A DNA stretch of 64,000 nt. Source: Glyphotaelius pellucidus (taxonomy: Eukaryota > Arthropoda > Insecta > Trichoptera > Limnephilidae). The notes beneath the pieces are model-generated. The model made no database searches. It was not told the DNA's origin and saw only the letters and a program-made list of their open reading frames with translations. The stretch covers positions 15,829,133-15,893,132 of the forward strand of contig OW386550.1 in assembly GCA_936435175.1 (NCBI GenBank), read 5' to 3'. Position 1 is the stretch's first letter. The number at the start of each line of letters is the position of its first letter. This document shows, piece by piece, positions 47,844-60,932 of this stretch. Both the position numbers and the translations under genes were made by a program.

Positions 47844-48589
47844 GTAGTGATATTTTCAAATCACACATGGTTTTTAGTAAGGCTGTAAGGATATTAACGT
47901 CTCTTATTCAAAAATTTGGAACAGAAAAATCAAAAAAAATACGGTCGCATCTAGGAAGATACATTCCAAGATTATGATTAAAGTTTTTTCAAGTTTTTTA
48001 GTAACTAGATTTGAATCGCCAGAATCTTCAATAATTAATTGTCTTACGCATCGTAACATCCTGCAAAACTAAGTGATGAGAAAAGTGCCATCTTCAAGAT
48101 GGTGGGACTATAAGTGTGATCATCACATAAAAAAAGAATAAATCATAATATTATTATTATTACTAAACAATTTATTTGCTAGTCACCTTTCCATCCCAGT
48201 GTTACCAGGTTGTTAATAGGCACCACTCAATCAATAATGATTTATACAAAATCATCAAATGAACTTGTTGAAATCATCGGCTTACATCATCTGACTTCTG
48301 GGAGCAGGTACCTACTTTATATCGCAGATTAAGTATTTTCAAGGACGATAATACAAATAAATTATTAATAATAAAATATTTCACTTAGACCGGTCACTAT
48401 GAAATCGGAGATATTATTTTTAGATATTAATAATTATTGCATAATATTTAAAAATAATATCAAATGCATTCTTGGAAGCTTCGTAAAATGTTTCATTTAA
48501 TGAACGTAGGATTTATTAATTAAATAAGTTAAAAGATGTGACGTACATAATTGAAAAGAAAATTGTATTGCACTATAAATGAGTTATGA

Positions 48590-48665
48590 TTTCGATCTTC
48601 GTGGCTGGGCGGTTAAGATCGTAGAATATCCAGTGGTTGCGGGTTCGGAACTAGGCGTGCGAAGA
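48590..48665 (+). mobile_element. tRNA-like SINE head
   Basis: TTCGTGGCTGGGCGGTTAAG resembles an A box and GCGGGTTCGGAACTAGG a B box. The acceptor stem does not close, so a degenerate tRNA-derived sequence is likely. Confidence 0.4.
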
Positions 48666-48668
48666 TAG

Positions 48669-49150
48669 TTTTAGTTACTAACTTACTAACTAACCATCAT
48701 GCCGTTTCCCCGCAGGGGTAGGCAGAGAGGACGGAACGCCAAACAACTCGGTCTTGGTATACACTCTTTGCCTCATTACATTTATACATCGTTTCATTCA
48801 TTCTCGTGTCATATCTTCATCGGGCGTCCCCGACTTCTACTACGATTCACATTTGTATTATATATTCTCCTTACACTCCTTTTTTTCGTTCATTCGCTCT
48901 ACATGCTCAACCAATCTGAGGTTCCCTTTCTTAATCTAACCTATTACTCCTACATCAGCCTTGCATTTTTTGCAGGTCTCCATTTCTCACACGATCATTC
49001 GTGGTTTTACCATACATAAGCCTCAGGGATCTCATTTCTACAGCATTCAGCATTCAATCTACTTTCAGTTTTCCTCTGCCAATTCTATACCTCACTTCCA
49101 TATATCAGTGTAGTTATTAGAACTCCATTATGGACTGCTAACTTCGCTTT
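48669..49150 (-). mobile_element. RTE-type LINE C-terminal remnant
   Basis: The minus strand reads NAVEMRSLRLMYGKTTNDRVRN (decayed by stops) and LVEHVERMNE, the conserved C-terminal region of lepidopteran RTE-clade ORFs. It ends in the CTGCGGGGAAACGGCATGATGG, GTTAGTTAGT 3' terminus that is also present at 59650-59715. Confidence 0.7.
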
Positions 49151-49554
49151 TTGGGCAGTTTTTTGTTAGCGCTAACGGCATTTAGTCCTCCATTAATGGG
49201 GTTACCTGCATTTACCCTTCTTTCAATATCTCTATTACTTAAGTTAATTTTAACTTTTTTTTTTGAAATGTGATATTTACGCATAAATACAATGTGATCG
49301 TTATCTCAGAACCCATATGTAATATCGCCCTTAATATCTCTATCTATTTGGTTTCATCTTAATGAAATTAAATTTCGGTCTAATTTTGTTTCATCTTACG
49401 ATAGTAAAATTATTAAATAATAAATATAATAGTAAGGTACATGTAATAGTAAATATAAATTAGTTATTTTTTAAATTAAATGAAGGCAATATTAACGAAC
49501 CTCAATCGAAAATCTGGAAACAGAAAATCCATTACAGTTAAAAATGACCGAATC

Positions 49555-49640
49555 GGATATCGACACCTTGGCGCAGTGGTCGGCGCATATGCCCGGAAAG
49601 CGAAAGGTTTTGGGTTCGAGTCCCAGAGGTACAAATATCT
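49555..49640 (+). mobile_element. tRNA-like SINE head
   Basis: Pol III-like boxes TTGGCGCAGTGGTCGGCGC (A) and GGGTTCGAGTCCC (B) are correctly spaced, followed by AT-rich DNA. No CCA-ready acceptor stem pairs, so it is a tRNA-derived SINE head rather than a working tRNA. Confidence 0.55.
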
Positions 49641-52600
49641 TTTTCTGATTTTTCTGTTTCCAGATTTTTGATTGATTTTCGCTAATTTTGAATTAAATAT
49701 TTCAATTTGAGGTTTTCCTCATAAAGTTAAAAAAAAATTAAATTAAAAAAAAACATCAGTTATTATTTTAATGTTAATTTCCGATCTTGAGGAGGAAGGT
49801 GTAAAGCCTCGAATTCTATATAATAGGTAGAACATAGACGGAATATATGTAGAACAGTCTGGAAACTCGTAGGACAAGCGGGAAATTGGCGAATATACAT
49901 CACATGGCGAACCCAAAAAAAATATTTCGATTTTATTTATTTTTTTAACTTTTTCATTTTTTCGGCAAATTTTTGGAGCCGGATCTACGCTTCGACGAAT
50001 TTTAACAGACTTTAAACCTAGCTGTATTAACCACCTAGTAAAATATATATATTTTTTTAATTTTACCTTAAAAGTTCCAAGGTTAGGTTGATTGCTCGAC
50101 ACGAAAGCTCAAATAAAAAAAATTTGCTACACAAATTCGACTCCACATTTGAGTAGATACATCAGCATTTCACATAAGTTGTAAATGTGGTTCTGTTTGG
50201 TCAATGGATCAAATCTTTAAAAAAATATTACTGCTCAAATACTCAATTCACAAAGGGAATTGTTTCACAGAAGCACAGGTAGTAAAACACCTAGCAACAT
50301 TCGATCAATCCGGCGACAGTAAAGCTTTTCTACTTAAAATTACACTGGAGTACTTAGGATTCATAATGACCCTCGTTAAGTACACTTTCAAGAAGGTGTT
50401 GTCGGACATTACTTAGGCGTAAAATCCTAGAATTGGAGTGTAATTGCTAACCTACCGAAGGGGCAACAGACAATTTATTTATTGGCGATAATCGCAGATT
50501 AAGACTACCGGCAGGTTGTTAGACAGGTATTATTCCCTTTGCTTGGTAGATAGGTTGAGGTTACAGGTATAAGCAGGTTTATTTAAGGTTTACAAATCTA
50601 ACGTAGAAGTGTAATGTGAGAACTATCGGATCCATTCAAGAAATTCTTATCAATGAAGGGTCATGAATGAGAAGATGTATCCAAACCAAGCCGCAAAGTA
50701 GATTTATTAAAGAAGTACAAATACCTACGCATTAAAAAGTGTTAGTGTACCTGTTTAGGTTGTTAAAACTATTATCAATATTTCAATGCCATTCGGAACT
50801 GGGGAAAACCACACGCACTCGAAGGCAGAGTAATTAAGGACACTACATATCTACTTCTTGGGAAGACATTTAATAACTTAATTTTCTATTATTATTTGTT
50901 TATTTTGTAGAAGGGTTCTGGTACTCGGAATCTATTGTTGCACTTGTACCGTGCATACTAATGTCAATATTGTACAATAATAACAGAACCTTGATTAAAT
51001 ATTCGTATGTCTAGATTTGATTGATTGATTTTTAGCTTTAAGTTTTTTAGCTAATAATAGTATTCAACTTGTACTTAAAAAAATTATAATATGGGGTTAA
51101 TTTTCTGAATGAATGGGGGTACGACTTTGACCATTGCAGATACCTGCATAATTCTAACTATCAGTCAAAATTACTCGCTTCTTTTCAATTACTTTTTTCG
51201 GCCAACGTCGGCACAATGAATAAAATAAGTGTCGATTTAGTTGGTTTCTAGTTATATTCAAACTTTTTTAAATTTTCAGACAAAGAAAAATATAATTATA
51301 TTTTGTAAATTCTTCAATGATTACAATATTTTCATGACAAATGTATTATAATTATATCAGTGTCCCTTAATATATATAACTGATAAAAAAATTGGGATTT
51401 CATCGTAATGAGCTTATAAAAATATATAAACTTATTACGATGAAATCCCTAATAATACATGGATATGGCACATCATGGTCACTTGGTCACCCTATTGCGA
51501 AAGATGACTTTCATCACCTTGTTTTGTTTTGACACCCCAAACACTTATTTTTTTACAAATATTTCGATAGTTTAAACATGTGCAAAAAGACATACATTTT
51601 TCCTTTAAAAATGATTTAATAAATAGTTATTTACTGTCAAAGTTGGACATCGACAAGTTTACTCATTTAAGGTCACGTTTTTTACGATTTTAAACCAATT
51701 TTAAATATGTTTGTCTCACCTTACTTACATTATGTTAAAAATTTGTAATCCGTCATTCAGATTCATTGATATATAAAGCGTGATCGTGGTCGATGATCGA
51801 ATCGCAGGTATATTTTTGCGCAGAATCAAGACTTTCTTCATGTTTCTAAGGGAATTCGAAACAGAATTGTTAGACAAAATAATTTGAATAATTTTTAGGA
51901 CTAATAAATAATTTCATGTACTTATTGTAAAGTAATATATACGAATCACTAACAAATTAATTTTCGGTTTACGAAAGGTTCTAAACGCAGGTGGTCATCA
52001 CATTATAGCACCATTACGGCAATAAAGGGCAGATTAACATTGTTAGGGTTTTACCCACGTTCCTGAATATAACAGTCCATATTTGCGAAGTCCGTAATTG
52101 AAATTGATTCCTTGAATGAGATAAATGCAGAGTACCGTAAGTTTCGCGTGCAGCTCCTGGAGACAGATTACGGTTTCGGGCAAGTGATAAGAACGGATTA
52201 CACCCTTTTCACTACTTTTCAGTATTCTATAAAAGTCCTACGAGGACACCACCATTGAACGTTTTTCAGGTATAACTGTTACTATTTAATGCATGTCTTG
52301 CAATTACTATAAACGTGGTTGACGCGCATTAATTAATATTATAGTAGCACCACTGATAACTCAGTAGTAAAACTGCCCCACATAACCTTTTTATACTTAT
52401 ATGTACCTCAAATTTGTAATGTTTCTTAAGATGGAGCCATAGTAAATAATGCAAAATCACACAAAATCATGTGTTTTTGTTTTGAAAATTTGGTCGCTTA
52501 GAAATATTATAAATGCTTCAATTAAATACTGGGTGTAGAACATATCTTGGCCCTTAAAAATATCGATCATTTTTTTATAAATCTTTTAATAAGCCTAGAA

Positions 52601-53199
52601 AAAAATAAAGTAATAGGTCTATAAAAAAAAACACTTTCAAGTGCAAACTCTTCTACTTATGAACATCTTTTCGGATATGGTTTTATTGTTTATTGTAGCA
52701 AATTTAGTTTCTTTTATGATAATCGCAAAATAAATTGATATTTACGCCCGATATTCACAAAATAAAATAAAATATGAATTTTTGCGTTGTTATTTTACAA
52801 TACGGCCGGCAGCCGACGAATTAGGATTTTCAAAGTGACCCTTATGTCGTTCACCGAAGGACTACTGGCTTGCCACACCCTACTTTGTTTCAGAACCGCC
52901 CTGGCCGGAGCAGGGAACAGACGTGTGGCTCCACGTCGCTCGGTTCCGTGAAATCAATTTTAAATTTCCTTGTTATTACAATAAACAATGTGTTAAAAAG
53001 GAGTTAATGTTTTTTTAGGCCTTTACGAAATCAACCTGTAAAAAAAAATTCTCAAATAACTTTTTCAACCATTACAAAAGCTTTTTCTCAAATATTTTTT
53101 ATCTCCTCCCACAAAGGGCGTGAATTCCGATTTCGATTTTTCCCTGGACTATTGGATCCCCTTAATGTATTGAACCGTTTTATAGAAACCATGAAGAGG
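49641..53199. other. No supported gene
   Basis: AT-rich. Apart from the palindrome at 51394-51449, nothing is recognised. The 119-codon minus frame at 49743-50102 and the 70-codon + frame at 50204-50416 lack domain, splice or codon support. Confidence 0.5.
51394..51449. repeat. Perfect 16-bp-arm palindrome
   Basis: GGGATTTCATCGTAAT and ATTACGATGAAATCCC flank a 24-base AT-rich centre that itself partly pairs. It could be a very short MITE. Confidence 0.75.
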
Positions 53200-53310
53200 T
53201 AGAAGATACTCTCAGCATCACCCTGGTGTAAGACTGTCATTCAGAATTGAAACTTTGCTTCATCTGTTTTTGGTGACCTGATCTGAATAGCCAGGTAGGT
53301 GGTTCGTTCT
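53200..53310 (-). mobile_element. Repeat family B fragment, inverted
   Basis: Contains GATACTCTCAGCATCACCCT and GGTGACCTGATCTGAATAGCC, the complement of the 3' half of family B. The 5' G/A-rich block is absent. Confidence 0.6.
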
Positions 53311-53564
53311 TCTTTTTAACTTACATAAAGTTGTATCCACCATCTAGTGGAGAAAAATTCAACAGAATTACCAATATTATTATTTATAATCACGTTAAAA
53401 TGTACTTCACTAAAGACGTAACAACTGTGTGGGTTTAAAAAAAATATGTGTTAATATTTTCGTAGTAAAAATTACGTTACAGATTGTAAGTCCTCGTGAT
53501 AGGAGTGTATTTTATACAAATCACAATTGTCTTCTGCCACCTCGACTTGCATATATTCTATATA

Positions 53565-53812
53565 TAAGGCGATGTTCCGAGAGAGTACAGCTGGAGAAGT
53601 CAAAGGGACTCCCTTAACCATTCTCTCCCGATCCAGCCTACCATGCAGCTGGTGGGCAGAAGCATCTGCCGCCGAGTTTCAGACAAACCTCACCTCACCT
53701 GCTAAGTCACCAACGTAGGAACCACTTGAGGTGACCTTTAGCAGAGGTGTTGATTATCCAATAAATGGTTCCCGGGGCGGCGGTACCCATATCCGCCTAC
53801 CGAATTATGTAT
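53565..53812 (-). mobile_element. Retroposon family A, 3'-truncated copy, inverted
   Basis: On the minus strand it runs from a GGCGGATATGGGTACCGCC-type 5' end into the long-form internal block (GTACTCTCGGAACATCGCC). It lacks the 3' stem-loop. Confidence 0.75.
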
Positions 53813-54307
53813 TGTCTATAGATATATTGTCATGTGGTTATAATAATCCAGAAACCTTCGTTAGGATGGAAAGAAGGTATTTTGAAAGTTTCAAACATTT
53901 CCTATACTTAATGTAGCATTACATACAAATATCATAACTCAAATATGAATATATACCAAGCAAACATATTTTGATATTTATATACATACATTAGGTTTGT
54001 ATAATTAAAATCTAATAAAAGCACTATTCGTACGATAGTTTACTGTTAGGTTTGAATGCATGGGAGTTAAGAAAGGACCTGTCTACGGCCTCCCATTGGC
54101 TGAATTGTGCCCCGTTAATTACTTTACCGATTTGTGATTCTCTGAATTTGCGGTAATAAAATTTAAATTTTTGATATTTGTTAATGAGATAAATACAGCA
54201 CGTGATTTAAAATGCATCAAAACCAATTAATGTTGTAGCAACTACAAATTATTTTAATATGTGAACACAATTAAGTTTAGTTAATTTTTTTATTGTTTTT
54301 TTTTCTT

Positions 54308-54682
54308 TTGCTCCACACATGAGACCTAGAGGAAAAAATTTCTTCTTTTTGAGTATGCTGGTGAGGGGTCTTTTCAGAAAAGTAAGGAGAGGATGTTCTG
54401 TGAAGGAAAAAGGTATGAGGGGTGAGTAGGAATCTGGGGGTCAATGTCCAGGAGTGGACTTACGAATCCGTCCCTCCATCTGAGGTGCAAGGCGATGGGA
54501 GGTCAAGGTTAGGTCTACTTCAACCAGTCTCCTCGACCCGGCCCGCTAAACCTCGCTCCTTGAACCCGGGCACCCCTGCTAAGTCACCAAACGTAGCGAA
54601 CCACTTAGGGTGACCTATGGCAGGGGTGTTGGTTATCCAATAAACGGTTCCCGGGGCGGTGGTACCCATACACGCCTCCCGA
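54308..54682 (-). mobile_element. Retroposon family A, near full-length copy, inverted
   Basis: The minus strand starts GGGAGGCGTGTATGGGTACC and ends with a decayed version of the stem-loop, CATGTGTGGAGC and A-rich DNA. It lies about 500 bases from the truncated inverted copy. Confidence 0.75.
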
Positions 54683-54717
54683 ATTGAAAATATAAATAAA
54701 AATGAAAATACCGGGAG

Positions 54718-54950
54718 TCGTGTTACCTATCCGTATCCGCCCCTTAAGGCGGCGCTACCCCGCTCAAAAAGAAGCAGATGGAGAGATGTGTAATTACGAA
54801 TGTTGGACAGAGCGCGCTAATATTTTAAATGGTAAAATAGAGGCGAAAATTGTAAAAATGCTTAATAAAACATGACTGGTTTAAAATAGAGCAAAAATCT
54901 CAAGGAAGGTATCTAAAGCATCACTTAAAGAAACTTTAAGTGATGCTTAA
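54718..54950 (+). repeat. Dispersed repeat D, copy 2
   Basis: Same order of blocks as 31830-32065. It ends in a perfect 15-bp-arm palindrome (AAGCATCACTTAAAG / CTTTAAGTGATGCTT, 54916-54948) that the other copy lacks. Confidence 0.7.
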
Positions 54951-55349
54951 GAATTGCAAAATAAAATTGATTTTTTTCAAATAAAATTTTTACATGCAAA
55001 CCTAAAAAAGTTTTTAAAATGGATCAACTTAATTTTTTTCTGACTAAAATTACTGATAACGAAAAAAAATAAAAGCACATATATATTTTATTAGACAAAT
55101 GTATTATAAATATTATAATCAGCTCACTTTTTGACGTTCCATGTAAGAATAATTCATAAAAAATCCCCAAACTTTGTGGTTAAGTTTTATATTAAATCAT
55201 AAAGCGTGGTGTTTTTTTTCTAATACCGTTTAGATCATACTTCTCATTACGATAGTAAAGGAGTCATAATTATTTCTATGAGACCTATATGTATTTTTCC
55301 GAAAAGTGAAGAAATTAGCCTGACGCTCTAAAATCATGTAATAACGATA

Positions 55350-56830
55350 TTATAAAAAAAAAAACAACTTTATTTATTTATTTCAAAAACATACGGCACA
55401 ACATGTGCCATTAACATAAATTATATTATATATGTATTATAATACAATAACAAAACGAAAGTAACAATATAAATTAAAGTTAAATATAAACAAAAGGTAA
55501 AAAAAGGAGTTGAGGTAGTAAGCAGTAAGTAAAAAGTAAGATAGATAGATGAAAGTATAAAGTGAAAGCATAAATTATAAAATATAAAGTATAATGAAAA
55601 GTTAGAGATTGAAATAAAAAGTTAAAAGGTAGGAAATAATACAGTCAAAAGTAAAATGTGTAGACTATAAGATAGATATCTTAAAAATAATAAAAAGTAC
55701 AAAGTTATATATAATAAAAAAAAGTGTAACAAGTAAAGAGTAAGAAATGCTCTTAAGAGCCAAAAATTGAAGATGATATAAAATTACCAAATATAAAAGG
55801 TATCAGTGATTATGATATGTTTCTAACCCATAGATATTGGGAACGCACATACAGTTGCGTATACATACATCTCTCTACAAAGTTAATAATAGCGAGTGCG
55901 TACTGGTAGGACATGTTTAGTGATTATATTATGATTACATGTTAGTAATAGCAGACAAATTCTGTTTTATGCATCTTTTGTATGATGACAGACTTCCAGC
56001 ATTATCGATATGAGCAAATTCATTACCTAAAGAGTGTAGACGATGTAATATTGAATTTTGTTCAGCGTTACTGAGAGTATTGTTGCAATAATAAGGTGTT
56101 TTGAGTCGAGTTATTCTACTAGGTACGTGATAATTGACCATCGAAACTAGTTCAGGGGAGTCAAACCAGTTATTATTTACTTTAAATAAAAAAATTAGAT
56201 CATTAAATATTCTTCTATCTTTTAACGATAACAGTCGCATTTTTTGTAGTAGAGAATCATAGTTAATGTCGTCTGCGGGAATTCCTAATTTAAAATTTAT
56301 TGATCTAAGAAACTTGCGTTGGATTCTTTCAATGGACATTTCATGACTTTTGTTAAAAGGGTTCCATATGGGGGAATTATATTCCAAATGAGTTCTAACT
56401 AGAGTCGTAAAGAGTATTTTAAATGTGTGGATGTTTTTGAAATCTTTAGATATTCTTATAATAAAGCCCAGCATTTTCATTGCTTTACTAGTTATAATAT
56501 TAATGTGATTAGTAAATAATAGTTTCGTATCAAAGGTTATACAGAGGTCCCTTATTTCAGGCACTGACAATAAATTCTGGTTGTTCAGTGAATAACTGTA
56601 TTTTATTGGGTTTTTTATTCTGAAGAAACTCATGATTTTAATATTAAGTGTAAGCTTGTTTATAGTACACCATTCTGCAAATCTTATAAAATTGGATTGT
56701 AGGGACAAGAAATGAAACATGTCTTTCATTACACGTGTATGCAAGATAGATAGAGGGTACGGGGTACAATAAATTATTTGTAGTAAGAGTCGAGGGGTAT
56801 GCAGGCTCAAAAAGATTGACTACCGTTGCC
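55350..56830 (-). mobile_element. LINE 3' fragment, minus strand (C-terminal ORF2 and 3'UTR)
   Basis: An open frame of 291 codons on the minus strand (55935-56810) has FAEWCTINKLTLNIKIMSFF, LVRTHLEYNSPIWNPFNK and SIERIQRKFLRSI, the segment after the reverse-transcriptase core of Jockey/CR1-type elements. The catalytic FADD block is missing, so it is truncated. It then has a 3'UTR ending in an A-rich tail (T-rich 55350-55382). It is the best preserved LINE piece in the window and may be fairly recent. Confidence 0.85.
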
Positions 56831-57429
56831 ATAGAAGATAGATAGAAGATAGGTTGGCTTCAATGTTGTCGTGATAACGAGAAGTGCAGTTCCTAGATGT
56901 ATCAGCGGTCTTATATGATACTTTTTTCGTACCGATCCCTATATGGAAACTACATCGAGACCAATCATTACTATTTGATCATTATGATTACTATATCATC
57001 ATTATTTTCATACTTACGATTTCATAAAGATGGTTGCCATTAGAGAAGAAATAAAATTATGGGAAGGTGCCAAATCGTCGAAAAATTGCAATATCTCGCA
57101 CATAACCATCGATCACAATATGATATGAAAAATATCTTTTACCTTTGCTGTTGTCGTTAACGAATCACACAAAAACACCCGCGAAATTCACTCGTCGTTT
57201 TTATCATTTTTTTTATATAAACATGCAACGTTTCCACATATTTAGTTATGAAAAATAATAACAGATGACAGATGTCAAATAATCGGTGACCCGACAACTC
57301 TACAGTATGCAACTTCCAACACCTCCTTTGAAAAATCTTTAAAATCGATGAAAAAAAAGTTAAAGGGTAATGTTAGGTTATAGGATACTTAATTTTTTTC
57401 CATAATTTTTAACGACTTTTCAAAGGGGT

Positions 57430-57780
57430 GTTGAAATCCCACATTGTTAAGTTGTCATAGATAATTAAATAGATCTGCCACATCTGCATATCTATTACTT
57501 ACTTCATGTAACCTATGTACAAGCGAGTGTTTCGTATACTCAGTCCTGTTAGTGTTGCATTTAAACAGGATTTTAGAACGAGTGGTTCTCGTGGGAATAC
57601 GAAATTCAATGAGGTTAGTTAAACCAGGACTGTCTATTCTACCATATACAAATTTGAACATAAATATGAAGTCGGATATAATTCTTATAATATGTGTTAA
57701 TATCAAGTGACTACCCAGATACGTATGATCCTGTACATTTTCTCTATATACAGGATATAAATAAAACAAAATACGATACG
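57430..57780 (-). mobile_element. LINE C-terminal fragment, minus strand
   Basis: The minus-strand frame includes FIFMFKFVYGRIDSPGL, FRIPTRTTRSKILFKCNTN and HSLVHRLHEVSNRYADV. These match the last hundred residues of the 55.9-56.8 kb frame (LFKVNNNWFDSPEL, VPSRITRLKTPYYCNN), so they belong to the same superfamily. Confidence 0.7.
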
Positions 57781-58929
57781 GAGACTTTTTTCAAAAACGG
57801 CAGTATAAAAATCATTCAAATATTATTATTATTATTATAACAGTGTACATACCAAAAATCTACATTGAAATTATGAGGAAAGGTGATGTCACTAAGATTT
57901 GTAATTGGAAAAAAATATATCTATCTTTAAAAACCAGGTTTTTTTTTCTAGTTTTTTTTTTGATTATTGCACTGCACGCCACTGTCGCATGATTTACACG
58001 GAAATTAAACGTAAGCACATCCGCAATGCAAACTATATCATTACGGTACATAATTACAATTAAAAACAAGGTGTTGAGTTGTTAATTACTGCCGCCAGTA
58101 ACATCAGAGATGAAAATTGGCCGGTACAAATGTTAATTGAAAGTCTCTCTTTGAGTTGAACGCGTACAATAATTTTTAGTGCATTCTTGTAAAAATTTTG
58201 CCTCCAACACCAGTTAGTAGATGATGCAGTTTACTTACGATATCACGAAGTCATCGTTAAAATTGTCATTATGAATGTGTGCGAGTTATACTCAACTGTT
58301 AATTAGTGTAAATCGTTCCAGGAATGCGAAGTGTGTCGAGTTAATAACATTCCGCTTATTTATTATATCTCAATGATAACTTCATTAATTTGATATCAAT
58401 AATTATTTTCTCGAGGTTGCATTAAAAACCAATTTTCGAAGGACAAATATGATTGATTGTATTGATCAGTAAATAATTTAATCAGAATAACAAAAGAGTA
58501 CATGTTGGTTATTATAAAAATAGATAATCGCAACGAAACAAAACGATGCAGAACAGAAAATTAAAAATGTTTCTTTCCCTAAAAAAATACAACAGATTAT
58601 TAGATTTCGGGTTGCTTATTGACGCATCTAATAATGCAGTTTGTCAAGAGAAGTGGAATAAAAGCAGACCGTTCGCGGTCCGAAAACAGGAAACTAATAT
58701 TGACCCAAATAATTAACTCTTTTCTCTTATTTGACCATTCTGTAAACACATAAGGTATGTGTTAGAAGAGTAGTTAACTCTCATAATGTAGACGCTTTTG
58801 GTTTTTTGGGTGTGATAATATTTACGAAAAAATATGGATTTTAAATTAAAAATCAAAATACCATTTGCATCTTAATGAATTAAAAGTAGTATAAATTAAA
58901 GAAATGTCATGATATGCACGATTCTACAG
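57781..58929. other. No supported gene
   Basis: AT-rich unique DNA between two LINE remnants. Only short frames are present. Confidence 0.5.
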
Positions 58930-59715
58930 CGTCCAAATTCAGCACTGAAAATGGTAACTGACCAAATAGAATAGTGACAACATAGAACGAAGAAGATAGT
59001 GTACATTCGTTATGTCACTTGAAGAAGAACGGTAGAAGAGGCCGGGGAAACCCCAGAGAAAGACACGGCACGATAACTGGGCCAAACAGAACAGTGACAA
59101 CATAGAACGAAGAAGATAGTGTACGTTCATTATTCCAATAGAAGAAGAACGGTAGAAGAAGCAGGGGATGCCCGAAAAAGACACGGCACTATCGAACGAA
59201 ACGGAGAATGTACATTCATTCATACAACATAGAAGAATCATAGAAGAACAAAGAAGAAGAACGGTAGAAGAAGCCGGGGACGCCTGAGAAAGACACGGCA
59301 CGATAACTAGACCAAACAGAACAGTGACAACATAGAACGAAGAAGATAGTGTACATTCATTATTCCTATAGAAGAAGAACGGTAGAAGAAGCAGGGGATG
59401 CCCGAAAGACGACACTATCACACGGAATGAAGAAGAGAAGGTACATTCATTCATACAACATAGAAAAATCATAGAAGAGCATAGAATGTACAACATAGAA
59501 GATAAATGGTAGAAGGCAAAGACATGGCACTAGCAAGTGAATGAGATACTTGAGTCGGGCCATGTCGAAAGTCAAAATAATAGAAGCGTATGTACGAGAT
59601 GATGTATATATGTATGTATGAACGTGAATGTGGCAAAGAGTGCGTGCCAAGACCGAGTTTGGCGGTCCGTCCTCTCTGCCCTGCAGGGAAACTGCGTGAT
59701 GGTTAGTTAGTTATA
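58930..59715 (+). mobile_element. RTE-type LINE 3' end with internal tandem duplications
   Basis: The + strand reads GRPRK-like and RKRHGT-like segments, then ILESGHVESQNN, AKSACQDRVWRSVLSAL, the usual RTE C-terminus, and ends GGTTAGTTAGTTATAG. Within 58970-59500 an approximately 120-bp block (AACATAGAACGAAGAAGATAG, GGTAGAAGAAGC, GAAAGACACGGCACGATAAC) is repeated about four times imperfectly. The long minus-strand open frame across it is a by-product. Confidence 0.65.
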
Positions 59716-59989
59716 GAACACATTTGAAAAGTTCTAGCATAATATAAAATCATGAAAAAAACTGTGTTAACTTTGGTTTGGTTATTAAGTATGATTAGTG
59801 GAAAGACGATCTTGATGATAAAATTGACACTGCGAAGCAACTTTCTGTTTATTAGGAGAAACTTATGGAAGTTTATAAATCTCATTCTATAAAACTGAAT
59901 CTTCCCAGATCATCTGCAAGCTTACCAAATGTTGATAATTTTTAAATTGGACTATGAAATCGATACAAATTACCGAATATAATTTATTA

Positions 59990-60070
59990 GCTCTCGGCAG
60001 CTCAATGGGCAGAATATTGATCCCAGTACGACTAAAGGTTCTGGGTTCTTGTCCAGTTGCGATCATTACC
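59990..60070 (+). mobile_element. Weak tRNA-like sequence
   Basis: GCAGCTCAATGGGCAGAATATTG and TTCTGGGTTCTTGTCCAGTTG are spaced like A and B boxes but match poorly. Probably a decayed SINE head. Confidence 0.3.
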
Positions 60071-60774
60071 TCTGTTTCTGTGTCTTCGTCTGTTTCGTAT
60101 TTAGAGTCGTTAATAATATTATCTTCAATTGATTAACCATAAACATTAGTTTAATAAAAAATCAATATGTTTTTCAACTCAAATCAAAACATTGTCTATT
60201 TTTTACACCGTATCATCATTTTCCCACATATATTTCTACCGTAATCAAAATGCTAAGTGATTTCAATGAATGGGCCTCGTCCCAAACGAACTCATTCGTC
60301 TTGCCTTATCGGTCATTCGTGATGTCGTTTGAGTGCTCTTTGTTTATTGCCAATAATTTTATTCCAATGATCCTTTTAGTTTCTGCGCTCCGGGTATTAA
60401 TACGTCCGAGATACTGGTGCTATTGAGCTTTATGTGTCGAACGATATCCAATGGGTGGGATTGTCTTGGACAGGTGCTTCTTCAACATACTAATAATAAA
60501 TTGTTATTGTTATTAACAACAAATTAGCTTTGATTTTTTTACCGTTTCTAGCACACTTAAATTTTTATTGTAATTGATATCACCTACTAATGGACAAGAA
60601 TTGCCAGTTCAATGAAGTGGTTATAAGTATTGATTCTGGACACAAATTTCAGGGCATTGAATAAAATATAAAACTGTGGTTCAAGTTTCAATAAAATACT
60701 TATAATATACTTTAAAGGCATTACATTTTTTTAAATATGAATATTGCCCTAGAGTCCCTACTGCTTAACTCCCA
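60071..60774. other. No supported gene
   Basis: AT-rich DNA with no repeat or frame recognised. Confidence 0.5.
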
Positions 60775-60932
60775 ACTGTTCGAAGCCAGTGGGACTATTA
60801 TGGTGTCTTGTGTGGCTGAAGGTAATCAGGAGGGGGAAGGCGATTGGGTAGAAGAAAGTTAGGAAATGCTTGGCTATTTAGATCTGATTAATAAACACAA
60901 CGCAATTGAAAGCAACCTTTCAATTCTATAAT
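60775..60932 (+). mobile_element. Repeat family B copy, 3'-truncated
   Basis: Carries the GAAGCCAGTGGGACTATTATGG start, G/A-rich block, TTTAGATCTG block and the beginning of the TTTCAATTCT block. Confidence 0.6.

Noticed and set aside
49555..49640. Functional tRNA gene
   Set aside because: A and B boxes are present but no acceptor stem closes, so a SINE head is more likely.
58939..59496. 185-codon minus-strand open frame with repeated peptide blocks
   Set aside because: It is antisense to an RTE LINE remnant and is kept open by imperfect tandem repeats; no family match or splice context.
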